A stretch of DNA of 14,129 nt from Clostridia bacterium (GTDB taxonomy: Bacteria; Bacillota; Clostridia; CAKSNL01; HGM11501): the NCBI GenBank assembly GCA_017390225.1, contig JAFPCL010000138.1, forward strand, positions 1 through 14,129. Reading direction: 5' to 3'. The position numbers were made by a program, and so were the translations under genes. Below are positions 1 through 7,655 of this stretch, piece after piece; position 1 is the stretch's first letter; every line of letters starts with the position of its first letter. The notes under the pieces are model-generated. The model ran no database searches, was not told where the DNA came from, and saw nothing but the letters and a program-made list of their open reading frames with translations.

Positions 1-761
1 ATAACAGCATATACGGGGAAAACAACGAAAGGCTCATCAGCCGTGTCCAAAAATTGAATCCCGATATCATTATCTACACGGGCGATTGTATCGACAGCAA
101 TAGTGCCAATCACAGCCGAATCATCCACCTGTGCCAATCCCTTGCCGAAAGCGCACCTTCTTATTATATTTACGGCAACAACGAAGCGGAAACCTTCTAC
201 GATGTGCCGCTTTCGCAAGAAGCACTGGACATGAAATTCGGCTTTTCGGAAGAAAACCGTGATACAGCGAAGCTGACCAATCTCACCGATGCCTTGGAAA
301 CGGAGCTGGAAAACGTCGGCGTTCGTGTTTTAAAAAACGAGTCGGACACGATTGTGATTGGAAAAACGACCGTGGATATTTGCGGTATTTTAACTGCCAA
401 TCCGTCGGCTTTTTGGTCTTATGCCGGCGACTGCTTCGATGCGCACATATATAACAATGAAAATCATTTGAAAATCACGGCGATGCACGAGCCTTTGATA
501 TTTGAAGAATTTTCGCCGAAAAGCTGGGGCGATTTGCTTCTTTGCGGTCACACCCACGGCGGCACCATGAAAATTCCGATGGTCGGGCCTTTGTATACCC
601 ATGAAGGCGGACTTCTTCCCGAGCGCAAGGGTGCATATATCTACGGCAGATATGACGTTTTGGGAAGTCCTCTGATTATAAGCTCCGGGCTTGAAAACAA
701 AAATGTTTTGCGGATCAATAATCCGCCGGAATTGGTCATTATTGACGTGAACAAATTTTAA
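1..761 (+). CDS. Metallophosphoesterase, 5' end missing
   Basis: A calcineurin-like metallophosphoesterase that hydrolyses a phosphoester bond at a two-metal centre; the substrate is unknown. The frame is open to the left edge (first full codon at position 3, reading NSIYGENNERLISRVQ), so the TTG at 54 is not the true start and the first metal motif (D-x-H) lies outside the window. Visible motifs in order are TGDCID (GDxxD, metal binding, about 78-95), GNNE at 174-185 where the family has GNH(E/D), MHEP (about 484-495) and GHTHGG (about 547-564), followed by a typical C-terminal beta region. About 252 residues are visible, close to full length for single-domain members. The His of GNH is Asn here, which may weaken or change activity. 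The gene ends 20 bases before the polysaccharide genes and may share their transcript; a role in the pathway is inference from position only. Confidence 0.85.
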   Translation, partial: NSIYGENNERLISRVQKLNPDIIIYTGDCIDSNSANHSRIIHLCQSLAESAPSYYIYGNNEAETFYDVPLSQEALDMKFGFSEENRDTAKLTNLTDALETELENVGVRVLKNESDTIVIGKTTVDICGILTANPSAFWSYAGDCFDAHIYNNENHLKITAMHEPLIFEEFSPKSWGDLLLCGHTHGGTMKIPMVGPLYTHEGGLLPERKGAYIYGRYDVLGSPLIISSGLENKNVLRINNPPELVIIDVNKF

Positions 762-763
762 CA

Positions 764-771
764 GGGAAGGA
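764..771 (+). promoter_or_regulatory. Ribosome binding site of the first Wzz-like gene
   Basis: GGGAAGGA followed by G forms a strong Shine-Dalgarno sequence 10 or so bases before the ATG at 782. It sits in the 20-base gap after the metallophosphoesterase stop and fixes the start of the next gene. No promoter is visible in that gap. Confidence 0.6.
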
Positions 772-781
772 GATAGATAAA

Positions 782-2137
782 ATGTACGTTGCACATTTGC
801 AAAAGATACCGTTTTTGATCGCAGGTATATTTTTGTGTTTTGGTTTGGCGATCATCTATTTCCGCTCGAAAAATATTTCCCGCACCGAATTTTTTAAACT
901 TTTCAAAGCTGCAAAATTTCTGCAAGTTTGGGTGCTGGTCGTTGTTCTTTTGCTTACCGGCGCTTTTGCGGTTCTGAATCATTTCAAATCCAAGCAATAT
1001 GTGTCTGCTGTAGTATCGCTGAATTATTCGGAAGCCTCCATGGCGCAAAACTCCAACGGCACAAGATACAACATGGCGGAGATTATCTGCGATGAAGTGG
1101 TGGAAAAAGCCATTCGGATGGGTGCCTTTGAAGACGTGACCGTAAAGCAGCTCAGGCGTTGCCTTTCGGTGTATCCCTATGTGCAGGGTGACGTGCAGGA
1201 CAAGTCCCAATATCATATTTCCACGGAATTTGTTGTGGGGTATTATGCCTCTAAAGACACCCAGCATCTGGATGCAGAAAATGTCATTAAGCTGATTACT
1301 GCCGCTTATAAAGAATATTACATTGAAAAATACACCGACAGCTTCAGCATGGACACCGACATAAAGCCGGATTTTTCCAAAGTGGAATACATGGATATTG
1401 TGTCGTATTTCAATAAGCGTATCACGGCTGTTTTGACTTATTTATACGGTATGGCAGATAAAGGCCCGAGCTTTGTCACGGAAAATAATGCAACCTTTAA
1501 CTCCATTGCAGGCAGAGTGCATCAATTTAAAGAAACACAAATCGACGAAAATTTAAGATCGCTCATTCTGCAACACGGCATTGTGAAAGACAGGGAAGGC
1601 TATGTGGATCGACTGTCTTATCAGAATAAAAACACAGACTTTGACCGACAGAAAAACGCCGTTTCCTTTGATCTTTGCAATGAGGCCATTGCCATGTATG
1701 CGGAAGAAATGACAAGAATCGTTTTAGTGCCCACCTGGGATCAGACAGGCAAATACTACATGGGACGAACCAAGGTCGGCATCGATGAGCTGTCCGTGAA
1801 AGCAACGGTGTTCAGTGATAATGTTGCCACCAACGAAAAGGAAATCATGGACAACAATCTGGTGATTGACAAAATGCTTTCTGCCGAAGGAAATCTGCCC
1901 ACGCATCCGGAAGCAGATGCTTTGATTGCATCGATTGATGAAAGCATCGATGCTTTTGCCGCAGAAGCCATTCGGGCAGGCAGAGAGTTTTCCTCTCAAA
2001 GAATGAACCAGTGCATTGCCGTCAGCATTTCCGGCGTGTCTTTATTCAGTGAACTCAAGACAATCATTGTGTTCATGGCATTTGCATATGTTTCCTTGAT
2101 GCTCTATGCCGTGTCCAAAACCTTTCCCAAGCATTAA
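782..2137 (+). CDS. Wzz-like membrane protein, chain-length/co-polymerase candidate
   Basis: A 451-residue membrane protein resembling polysaccharide co-polymerases (Wzz type), which sit in the cytoplasmic membrane and set polymer length with a Wzy polymerase. Hydrophobic segments lie at about residues 9-28 and 47-66, then a long, mostly hydrophilic region (about 70-422), then a final segment at about 425-445. The start of the outside region (residues 73-132) has the pattern of the Wzz domain: a tyrosine and short strand, an Asn-Gly turn (N92-G93), then helices with DEVVEKA. The same pattern occurs at the start of the outside domain of the next gene, so the two look like diverged paralogues. 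The extra N-terminal hairpin is not usual for Wzz, and no C-terminal kinase or Pro-rich tail follows. The ATG is well supported by its ribosome binding site. The Wzz assignment is by topology and pattern, not by strong motif; the general call of a two-ended membrane protein is much safer. Confidence 0.7.
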   Translation: MYVAHLQKIPFLIAGIFLCFGLAIIYFRSKNISRTEFFKLFKAAKFLQVWVLVVVLLLTGAFAVLNHFKSKQYVSAVVSLNYSEASMAQNSNGTRYNMAEIICDEVVEKAIRMGAFEDVTVKQLRRCLSVYPYVQGDVQDKSQYHISTEFVVGYYASKDTQHLDAENVIKLITAAYKEYYIEKYTDSFSMDTDIKPDFSKVEYMDIVSYFNKRITAVLTYLYGMADKGPSFVTENNATFNSIAGRVHQFKETQIDENLRSLILQHGIVKDREGYVDRLSYQNKNTDFDRQKNAVSFDLCNEAIAMYAEEMTRIVLVPTWDQTGKYYMGRTKVGIDELSVKATVFSDNVATNEKEIMDNNLVIDKMLSAEGNLPTHPEADALIASIDESIDAFAAEAIRAGREFSSQRMNQCIAVSISGVSLFSELKTIIVFMAFAYVSLMLYAVSKTFPKH

Positions 2138-2150
2138 GCACAAAAAACAC

Positions 2151-2156
2151 AGGAGG
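2151..2156 (+). promoter_or_regulatory. Ribosome binding site that decides the ATG start at 2165
   Basis: A perfect AGGAGG lies 8 bases before the ATG at 2165. The in-frame GTG at 2156 overlaps this site and cannot be the start, so the protein begins MKNFQIM. Confidence 0.75.
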
Positions 2157-2164
2157 TGGAATCA

Positions 2165-4051
2165 ATGAAAAATTTTCAAATTATGCGATATTTACGAAAG
2201 CTTTTACCCCTTATCGTTGTTTTTTGTGTGCTGGCGACTTATTTCATTCATGTGAATCTGAAAAATTCCAACACCTATGTTGCCTCGGAGGTTATTCACT
2301 ATAATGATCCGCTGGCAGAGCAAGGGCAAACCCCCACAGGGGAAAAATTAGACGTGAATGAAATCAAATCCTCGGCGGTAATGTCGAAGGTCGTGAGTCG
2401 TTTGGGGCTTATGGGGGCTTATTCCGTAGACAGCTTAATCTCCCGTATTTATATTACGCCGATTCCCGATGAGGATAGGATGGCACAGAAAACAGCAAAG
2501 CTCGAAGAGGGCGAAGAATATATTTACGAGCCGAGCACCTATATCGTGTCATTTACGGCAACGAGCCGAGAAGGTGCAGAATTTGCGCGCACGATTTTAG
2601 ACGAAACCTTGGACGTATATTTTGCAGAATACAGCCGAAAATACGTTAACATTGCCCCTGCCAACAACACGATTGAGGATTTGCATAAAGAAAACTACGA
2701 TTATATTGAAATCATGGAGCTGGTTGACACGGGCATGGAGGACACCCTTTCCACCCTATATCAGCGCATGGCGCAGAATCCCTACTACAGAGCAACCAAT
2801 ACGGGGATTTCCTTCAGTGATCTGGCAGATGAATTTAACTATTTGCGGCAAACGAAGGTTTCCGCTTTGTTCTCTCGCATTTATAAGTATCAGATTACCA
2901 AGAACAAGAATATTTTAATTTCCGACTACACCACAAGAATTGACAACAACGATATTTCCAATGTCAAAGAAGAAAGCATTGTGGAAGACGTCATCACGGT
3001 GATTGATGCCTATGTGGAAAAAATGCGCGATTCGGGCAACACCAATATCACCTATGAGTATATCTTAGATAACGTGCATGAGAAAAATCTGGTAGACGGA
3101 AGCGGCAACTTTGTCGCCGCAGGAGATCAGACGGTCACCTATGACGAGCTGATTTACAGCTGGAGAGACCACAACGAAAAAAAAGAGCATGCCATTATCG
3201 ATACGGCGTATTGCCGCTATGTCATTGACACCTTCGGTGCTTGCACCGGTGCTTGCGGCGGCACTTGTGCGACATCGCCTAAAACTTGTACGGAACTTTA
3301 TCACGCAAATTATGCAGGGCTAAAAGCAGAGATTGATGCGGAAATCGAGGAACTAATCACAGAACTGCAGAAGCTTTACGATAAGACCATGGCAACCAAC
3401 GATGAGTATAACGAATATCTGGGTGCCAGCTATATTTCCGTGCTGTCCACCGCATCGGTGAAGCAGAGCGTGAACGTAAAGCTCTACACGATGATTGCCT
3501 TTGTGTTCCTGATGATTGTATGCTGTGGCGGTGCGATTGTGTTCGGAAGATTGGGCGATATCATTCACTATATCTTCTACACAGATCACCTGACCGAGCT
3601 GAGTAACCGTGCCTACTTTGATAAATATTTAAAATCCATGGACAAAAAGATTCTGGATGACGGTACGGTGTACTGCGCCGTGGACTTTGCCAACCTCTTG
3701 GCGGTCAATGCCGAGTATTCCCGTGAAGTCGGCGATGAGATTATTCGCATGTTCACGACATTCCTGACGGAATCCTTCGGCAAAACCAAGGCGGAATTTA
3801 TCTACAACGGCAACGGAAGCTTTATTATCATGGCTGAAAATTCCGACTATATTACCATCGAAGATATCATGGGATTGTTTAAATTAAGACTGGATGACCG
3901 AGAAGAACACCAAAAGGTCAGAATCGAATATAAAGTCGGTATTGCAGAAACCTTCAAGACCAATCACACGGCACGAAAACTGCTTGCCGAAGCAATTCGG
4001 AACAAAAAATCATACGTATCCGATCCTACCAACAAGGATTCGGAGGAATAA
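2165..4051 (+). CDS. Wzz-like membrane protein fused to a degenerate GGDEF domain
   Basis: A 628-residue protein that joins a chain-length (Wzz-like) body to a diguanylate-cyclase-derived domain. Membrane segments lie at about residues 13-30 and 440-462; the region between should be outside the cell and the C-terminus inside. The start of the outside domain (38-100) mirrors that of the preceding protein. A cysteine cluster (C360, C364, C368, C375) sits in the outside region. Residues 470-618 match a GGDEF domain: DHLTELSNRAYFD (474-486) is the usual opening, and D507, N515 and D524 fall at the metal- and guanine-contact positions. The signature itself is GNGSF (549-553) instead of GGDEF, and the inhibitory-site RxxD is absent (KTKA at 540-543). 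Diguanylate synthesis is therefore unlikely; nucleotide (perhaps GTP) sensing or protein contact is possible. Ordinary Wzz proteins lack this domain. It is followed after 24 bases by the Wzy-like gene, which supports a role in polymerisation. Domain identity is solid; function is inference. Confidence 0.78.
   Translation: MKNFQIMRYLRKLLPLIVVFCVLATYFIHVNLKNSNTYVASEVIHYNDPLAEQGQTPTGEKLDVNEIKSSAVMSKVVSRLGLMGAYSVDSLISRIYITPIPDEDRMAQKTAKLEEGEEYIYEPSTYIVSFTATSREGAEFARTILDETLDVYFAEYSRKYVNIAPANNTIEDLHKENYDYIEIMELVDTGMEDTLSTLYQRMAQNPYYRATNTGISFSDLADEFNYLRQTKVSALFSRIYKYQITKNKNILISDYTTRIDNNDISNVKEESIVEDVITVIDAYVEKMRDSGNTNITYEYILDNVHEKNLVDGSGNFVAAGDQTVTYDELIYSWRDHNEKKEHAIIDTAYCRYVIDTFGACTGACGGTCATSPKTCTELYHANYAGLKAEIDAEIEELITELQKLYDKTMATNDEYNEYLGASYISVLSTASVKQSVNVKLYTMIAFVFLMIVCCGGAIVFGRLGDIIHYIFYTDHLTELSNRAYFDKYLKSMDKKILDDGTVYCAVDFANLLAVNAEYSREVGDEIIRMFTTFLTESFGKTKAEFIYNGNGSFIIMAENSDYITIEDIMGLFKLRLDDREEHQKVRIEYKVGIAETFKTNHTARKLLAEAIRNKKSYVSDPTNKDSEE
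3236..3271 (+). repeat. Three imperfect 12-base tandem repeats coding a Cys-rich stretch
   Basis: Three in-frame units, GGTGCTTGCACC, GGTGCTTGCGGC and GGCACTTGTGCG, encode GACT, GACG and GTCA (residues 358-369 of the Wzz/GGDEF protein). The first two differ at three bases, all in the last codon. They place cysteines at every fourth residue in the predicted outside domain. Confidence 0.75.
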
Positions 4052-4055
4052 AATC

Positions 4056-4069
4056 AAAGGAGGGTGAGG
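4056..4069 (+). promoter_or_regulatory. Purine-rich ribosome binding region that decides the ATG at 4076
   Basis: AAAGGAGG at 4056-4063 is followed by GAGG at 4066-4069. The GTG at 4064 abuts the first motif and leaves no spacing, so ATG at 4076 is the better start: 6 bases after the second motif and 12 after the first. Confidence 0.6.
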
Positions 4070-4075
4070 TGCCGC

Positions 4076-5377
4076 ATGGAAATATTCATTCAGAAGGCAA
4101 AAGAGCTGTATTTTCTTCTCGTTGCCGTCCTGATGTATTATTTTATCACGGAAGTTATCAATCTGGGACTTTTTGTGACCTTCCGCCATGCCTTTGCTTT
4201 GGTGCTGTTTGCCTCTGCCCTCCTGTTTTTCCTGTTTCGTCCCAATATTGCACGGGGATTGGTGGCGTTTCGCTCCGCCGTGTGGTACAGCCTGCCTTTG
4301 GTAGTGACAATCTTTGCTTCTATATTTATCTGGTTTATGGGGCAAGTGGATGTTTCCGTTATTTCCCGCGGGCTTTCGGGCGCTTTTGTGTATAACAATA
4401 TGCTGTCCTTTGCCTTGGCGGCAGGTGCGATTCTATATGTGTTCGGGGAGCGGGGGATTTGGTACAATCTGATTGCCATATTGGTCGCCAATATTCTGAT
4501 GATTCTCACCATTATGATGCAGTACGGCGTGGGCAGTTATTTTTCGGAGCTTGTTGCGCTCATCACGTCTTTTGCAGCGGTAACGGGAGATATTATCGTG
4601 CAGGCGGAGGTGCATGAGCTTGCCTTTTGCTTGGGGGCATATCTGATTTATATGCTTTTAAAGCCAAAGAAAAACATTGTTTTTTATATCCTGATGGCAC
4701 TGACACTCTTTTGCTTTTTATCGGCATTCAAGCGCATCGGTATGATTGCCATTGTCGTTGCCATGGCGTTTGGCTGGGGACTTCATCTGATCAGCAAATT
4801 CCGAAAAGAAACAGCGAAAAATCTCACGGTGTTTTTATCCCTGCTTCTCTGTGTGATTCTTGTGGGCTATATTGCCGCTATCAAGCTGGATGTGTTTGCT
4901 CTTTTGGAGCAAATCGGCATCGAAACCAGCGGTCGTGTGGTTATTTATCATGCAGTGGATCGATTCTATGAATTCACCCCCGAATTTTTGGGCAACGGCA
5001 TCGGGTTTCTCACCTATCAGCTCAGCTCCGGAATGAATGTGGGTGTGTCCTCGGTGCACAATGACTTTTTGCAGTATTATATCGATTTGGGCTTTTGGGG
5101 CTATCTGTTATGGCTGTTGTCCATGACCGTGGCAAGAGTGTGCTATTTCGGAAGAAAAGGGAGAATCGACAATGCCATTTTGTGTCTTTGCCTGAGCATT
5201 TATTTGCTCATCGTATCCTCCACGGACAACACGATGAACTATCCGCTTCTTACGGCGGTGCTTGCGGTTTTAATGATCGGAGACGGATTTGACAAAGAAG
5301 TACGGGAAACGGAGCAGAAAATGTTTGCGCACATATCGGAAGAAAATAAAGCAAAGCAAGGTAGGAAAATGCTATGA
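4076..5377 (+). CDS. Wzy/WaaL-type polysaccharide polymerase or ligase
   Basis: A 433-residue polytopic membrane protein of the O-antigen ligase/polymerase type. Such proteins join lipid-linked repeat units, or transfer the finished chain, on the outer face of the cytoplasmic membrane. Roughly ten or more hydrophobic segments span the protein. The large outside loop near residues 270-335 carries the expected signatures: SGR (285-287), GNGIGF (306-311) and SVHNDFLQYYIDLGFWG (326-342), the His-Asn...Leu...Gly pattern of the Wzy_C domain. Within an operon with glycosyltransferases and Wzz-like proteins, a polymerase (Wzy) is more likely than a ligase, but the sequence does not separate them. The C-terminal 30 residues are charged and cytoplasmic. 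Its TGA overlaps the next gene's ATG (ATGA), indicating translational coupling. Confidence 0.85.
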   Translation: MEIFIQKAKELYFLLVAVLMYYFITEVINLGLFVTFRHAFALVLFASALLFFLFRPNIARGLVAFRSAVWYSLPLVVTIFASIFIWFMGQVDVSVISRGLSGAFVYNNMLSFALAAGAILYVFGERGIWYNLIAILVANILMILTIMMQYGVGSYFSELVALITSFAAVTGDIIVQAEVHELAFCLGAYLIYMLLKPKKNIVFYILMALTLFCFLSAFKRIGMIAIVVAMAFGWGLHLISKFRKETAKNLTVFLSLLLCVILVGYIAAIKLDVFALLEQIGIETSGRVVIYHAVDRFYEFTPEFLGNGIGFLTYQLSSGMNVGVSSVHNDFLQYYIDLGFWGYLLWLLSMTVARVCYFGRKGRIDNAILCLCLSIYLLIVSSTDNTMNYPLLTAVLAVLMIGDGFDKEVRETEQKMFAHISEENKAKQGRKML

Positions 5378-6579
5378 AAATACTGATGATCAATAAATTC
5401 CTCTATCCGCGCGGCGGCTCGGAGAGCTATATGCTGAAGCTGAGCGAGGAGCTTTCTCGGCAGGGGCACACGGTGGAGTTTTTCGGGATGTTTGATGAAA
5501 AGAACACCGTGTCCAACACGGCAAATGAATATACGACCAACATGGATTTCCACGGGAAAACGTGGGATCGGTTTTTGTACCCCTTTAAGATTCTCTATTC
5601 ATTCGAAGCAAAGAAAAAATTAGGTCGGGTGCTGGACAGCTTTCGCCCCGACGTGGTTCATATGAACAACATCAATTTTCAGCTCACGCCCTCGATTATC
5701 TATGCGGTGAAAAAAAGAAATATTCCCTTGGTGCAGACCGTGCATGATTTTCAGATGATTTGCCCGAATCATTTGTTTTACAGCTTTTCGGAAAATAAGC
5801 CCTGCGAGCGGTGCCTTCATGGTTCCAAATGGAACTGCCTGAAATACGGATGCATCCACGATTCCAAAGTGAAGAGCCTGCTGGGCGTTTTGGAAGCCAT
5901 GCTCTACCAATGGAAAAAGACCTATCAGCTGGTGGATCTTTATATCTGCCCCAGCCGATTTTTGGAACAAAAGCTTCTTTCGGCAAACAAGCTGTATGAA
6001 GGAAAAACCTTTACCATTCATAATTTTATTGAGAAACATAAGAAGACGGCGATGTCAAGCGAGCAAACGCCTTATATCGTGTTTGTTGGGAGACTCTCCA
6101 AAGAAAAAGGCGTTGCCCTTCTGGCAGAAACGGCAAAGAAACTGCCCGAATATCATTTCGTGGTGGCAGGGAGCGGCCCGGACGGCGATGTGCTCGCAGG
6201 GCTTTCCAACGTCACTTTAAAGGGCTTTGTTTCAGGAGAGGCTCTCACCAATCTCATGGCAAATGCCTATCTTTTAATCGCACCGTCTGTTTGCTATGAG
6301 AACTGTCCGCTTTCCATTTTGGAAGCCCACGCCCTCGGCGTGCCGGTAGTGACCATGAACTACGGCGGCATGGCGGAATTGGTGGAAAACGGCGTCAACG
6401 GCACATTGGCAGATGCGGCAACGCCGGAAAGCCTTATAGGTGCCATCCAAAAGAATTTTGATTCTGCCTATTATGCCGCCGTGAAAGCTTCCTGCGAAAC
6501 CATGGAAGATAAAATCATGACGGTCAAAGAATATGCCCGGGTCATCACAAAGAAGTATCAAGACCTGATAAAGAGGTGA
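5374..6579 (+). CDS. Glycosyltransferase family 4 (GT-B fold)
   Basis: A 401-residue cytoplasmic retaining glycosyltransferase of family GT4, which moves a sugar from a nucleotide-sugar donor to the growing lipid-linked repeat unit. The N-terminal Rossmann domain opens with a strand and a Gly-rich loop (PRGGSE, 12-17). The C-terminal domain starts with FVGRLSKEKG (237-246), and the donor-site E-x7-E motif is E309...E317 (ENCPLSILE), followed by GVPVV. Residues 130-160 hold a cysteine group (C130, C144, C147, C155, C160) seen in a subset of GT4 enzymes, possibly a structural metal site. Length is normal for the family. The start overlaps the stop of the polymerase gene by 4 bases; an AGGA lies about 7 bases before it. 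Donor and acceptor cannot be told from the sequence. Confidence 0.92.
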   Translation: MKILMINKFLYPRGGSESYMLKLSEELSRQGHTVEFFGMFDEKNTVSNTANEYTTNMDFHGKTWDRFLYPFKILYSFEAKKKLGRVLDSFRPDVVHMNNINFQLTPSIIYAVKKRNIPLVQTVHDFQMICPNHLFYSFSENKPCERCLHGSKWNCLKYGCIHDSKVKSLLGVLEAMLYQWKKTYQLVDLYICPSRFLEQKLLSANKLYEGKTFTIHNFIEKHKKTAMSSEQTPYIVFVGRLSKEKGVALLAETAKKLPEYHFVVAGSGPDGDVLAGLSNVTLKGFVSGEALTNLMANAYLLIAPSVCYENCPLSILEAHALGVPVVTMNYGGMAELVENGVNGTLADAATPESLIGAIQKNFDSAYYAAVKASCETMEDKIMTVKEYARVITKKYQDLIKR

Positions 6580-6585
6580 ATTTAG

Positions 6586-7644
6586 GTGAAACAACCTTGT
6601 GTCAGCATCATCGTGCCCATCTACAACACGGAAAAATATTTGCGCCGATGCATGGACTCTTTAATCCATCAAACCTTGAAGGATATTGAAATCATTATGG
6701 TAGACGACGGCTCAAAGGAGGCTTGCGCTTCCTTTTGCGAAGAGCTTGCAAAAGAGGACATAAGAATCAAGCTGATCCACAAGCAAAATGCGGGGCTCGG
6801 CATGGCAAGAAACACAGGGATCGAGCAGGCAACGGGCGAATATATCGGCTTTGTGGACTCGGACGACTATATTGACCTTACGATGTATGAGAAGCTGTAT
6901 CGGGCGGCAAAAGATCATGAAGCAGACCTTGTTATCTCCGGCTTCACCTTTGTGGGCGGCAACACCTTCGGCGAGGAAGGGGCGGTAGAGCCTAAAGAAT
7001 ATTTTAGCTCGGACACGGTGTTTGAAGGCAAGGAGGGCATGAAAAAGCTTTTGCTGGGCGTTGTGGGCGCCCTTCCTAAAGAGCCGGATGATTCACGCTA
7101 CGGCGTGAGTGTTTGTAAAACCATTTGCAGGCGCGAGGTCATCGAAAAAAACGCGCTTCGGTTTATGTCGGAACGAGAGATTTTGTCCGAGGATACGCTA
7201 TTTATGGTGGATTATATTGGGTGCGCCGAAAAAGCCGTCGGTGTGCCGGGGGCATACTACTGCTACTGCCGCAACGGTGCTTCTTTATCCAAATCCTACA
7301 ACAGCACGCGTTTTGAAAAAAGCATGATTTTTCTTTCGGTGCTGGAAGAGCGGATTTCAAAGGAAGTGCCGAAGGAAGAATATAAAATTTATCTGGATCG
7401 ACTCATTCAAGGCTTTGGCAGACTCTTGTGCTCACAGGAAATCGTGCACGCCAAAGAAGAAAAGATTCCGTATTTTGTGCTGAGGCGGCGATTGAAAGAA
7501 ATCTGCACGAGAGAAAAAATTGCACAAGCCCTGAAAACATATCCGTGGTACAGACTGCCAATCAAGCAAGCGGTGTTTGCTTTTTTAATGAAATACAGAT
7601 TATTTTTACTACAAAAATGGATTGTTATTTTGCGCGATAGATAG
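6586..7644 (+). CDS. Glycosyltransferase family 2 (first of three)
   Basis: A 352-residue GT-A fold glycosyltransferase of family GT2, predicted cytoplasmic or membrane-associated, adding one sugar to the repeat unit. The domain opens with VSIIVPIYNTEKYL (6-19) and VDDGS (39-43); the metal-binding D-x-D region is DSDD (91-94), and E202-D203 lie where the catalytic base is expected. The C-terminal 100 residues are helical and basic, as in many capsule GT2 enzymes. The start is GTG at 6586, supported by AGAGGTGA (6572-6579), which overlaps the stop codon of the preceding gene, so translation is probably coupled. The acceptor and sugar are unknown. It resembles the next gene over the first 100 residues, suggesting an old duplication. 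Confidence 0.92.
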   Translation: MKQPCVSIIVPIYNTEKYLRRCMDSLIHQTLKDIEIIMVDDGSKEACASFCEELAKEDIRIKLIHKQNAGLGMARNTGIEQATGEYIGFVDSDDYIDLTMYEKLYRAAKDHEADLVISGFTFVGGNTFGEEGAVEPKEYFSSDTVFEGKEGMKKLLLGVVGALPKEPDDSRYGVSVCKTICRREVIEKNALRFMSEREILSEDTLFMVDYIGCAEKAVGVPGAYYCYCRNGASLSKSYNSTRFEKSMIFLSVLEERISKEVPKEEYKIYLDRLIQGFGRLLCSQEIVHAKEEKIPYFVLRRRLKEICTREKIAQALKTYPWYRLPIKQAVFAFLMKYRLFLLQKWIVILRDR

Positions 7645-7655
7645 GAGTTTTTGCC

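Noticed and set aside
390..1267. Overlapping minus-strand open frames of 134 and 169 codons
   Set aside because: They lie fully opposite recognisable or well-initiated + strand genes, have no family motifs, and reflect the codon use of the sense strand. The same applies to the other minus-strand frames in the window.
2156..2164. GTG at 2156 as start of the Wzz/GGDEF gene
   Set aside because: It overlaps the AGGAGG that serves the ATG at 2165.
2622..2918. 98-codon + strand open frame inside the Wzz/GGDEF gene
   Set aside because: It is a frame shadow of a gene with clear domain structure and lacks a ribosome binding site.
2165..4051. Active diguanylate cyclase
   Set aside because: The signature is GNGSF; both acidic catalytic positions are lost.
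4064..4075. GTG at 4064 as start of the polymerase gene
   Set aside because: It directly abuts the AAAGGAGG motif with no spacer; the ATG at 4076 is better placed.
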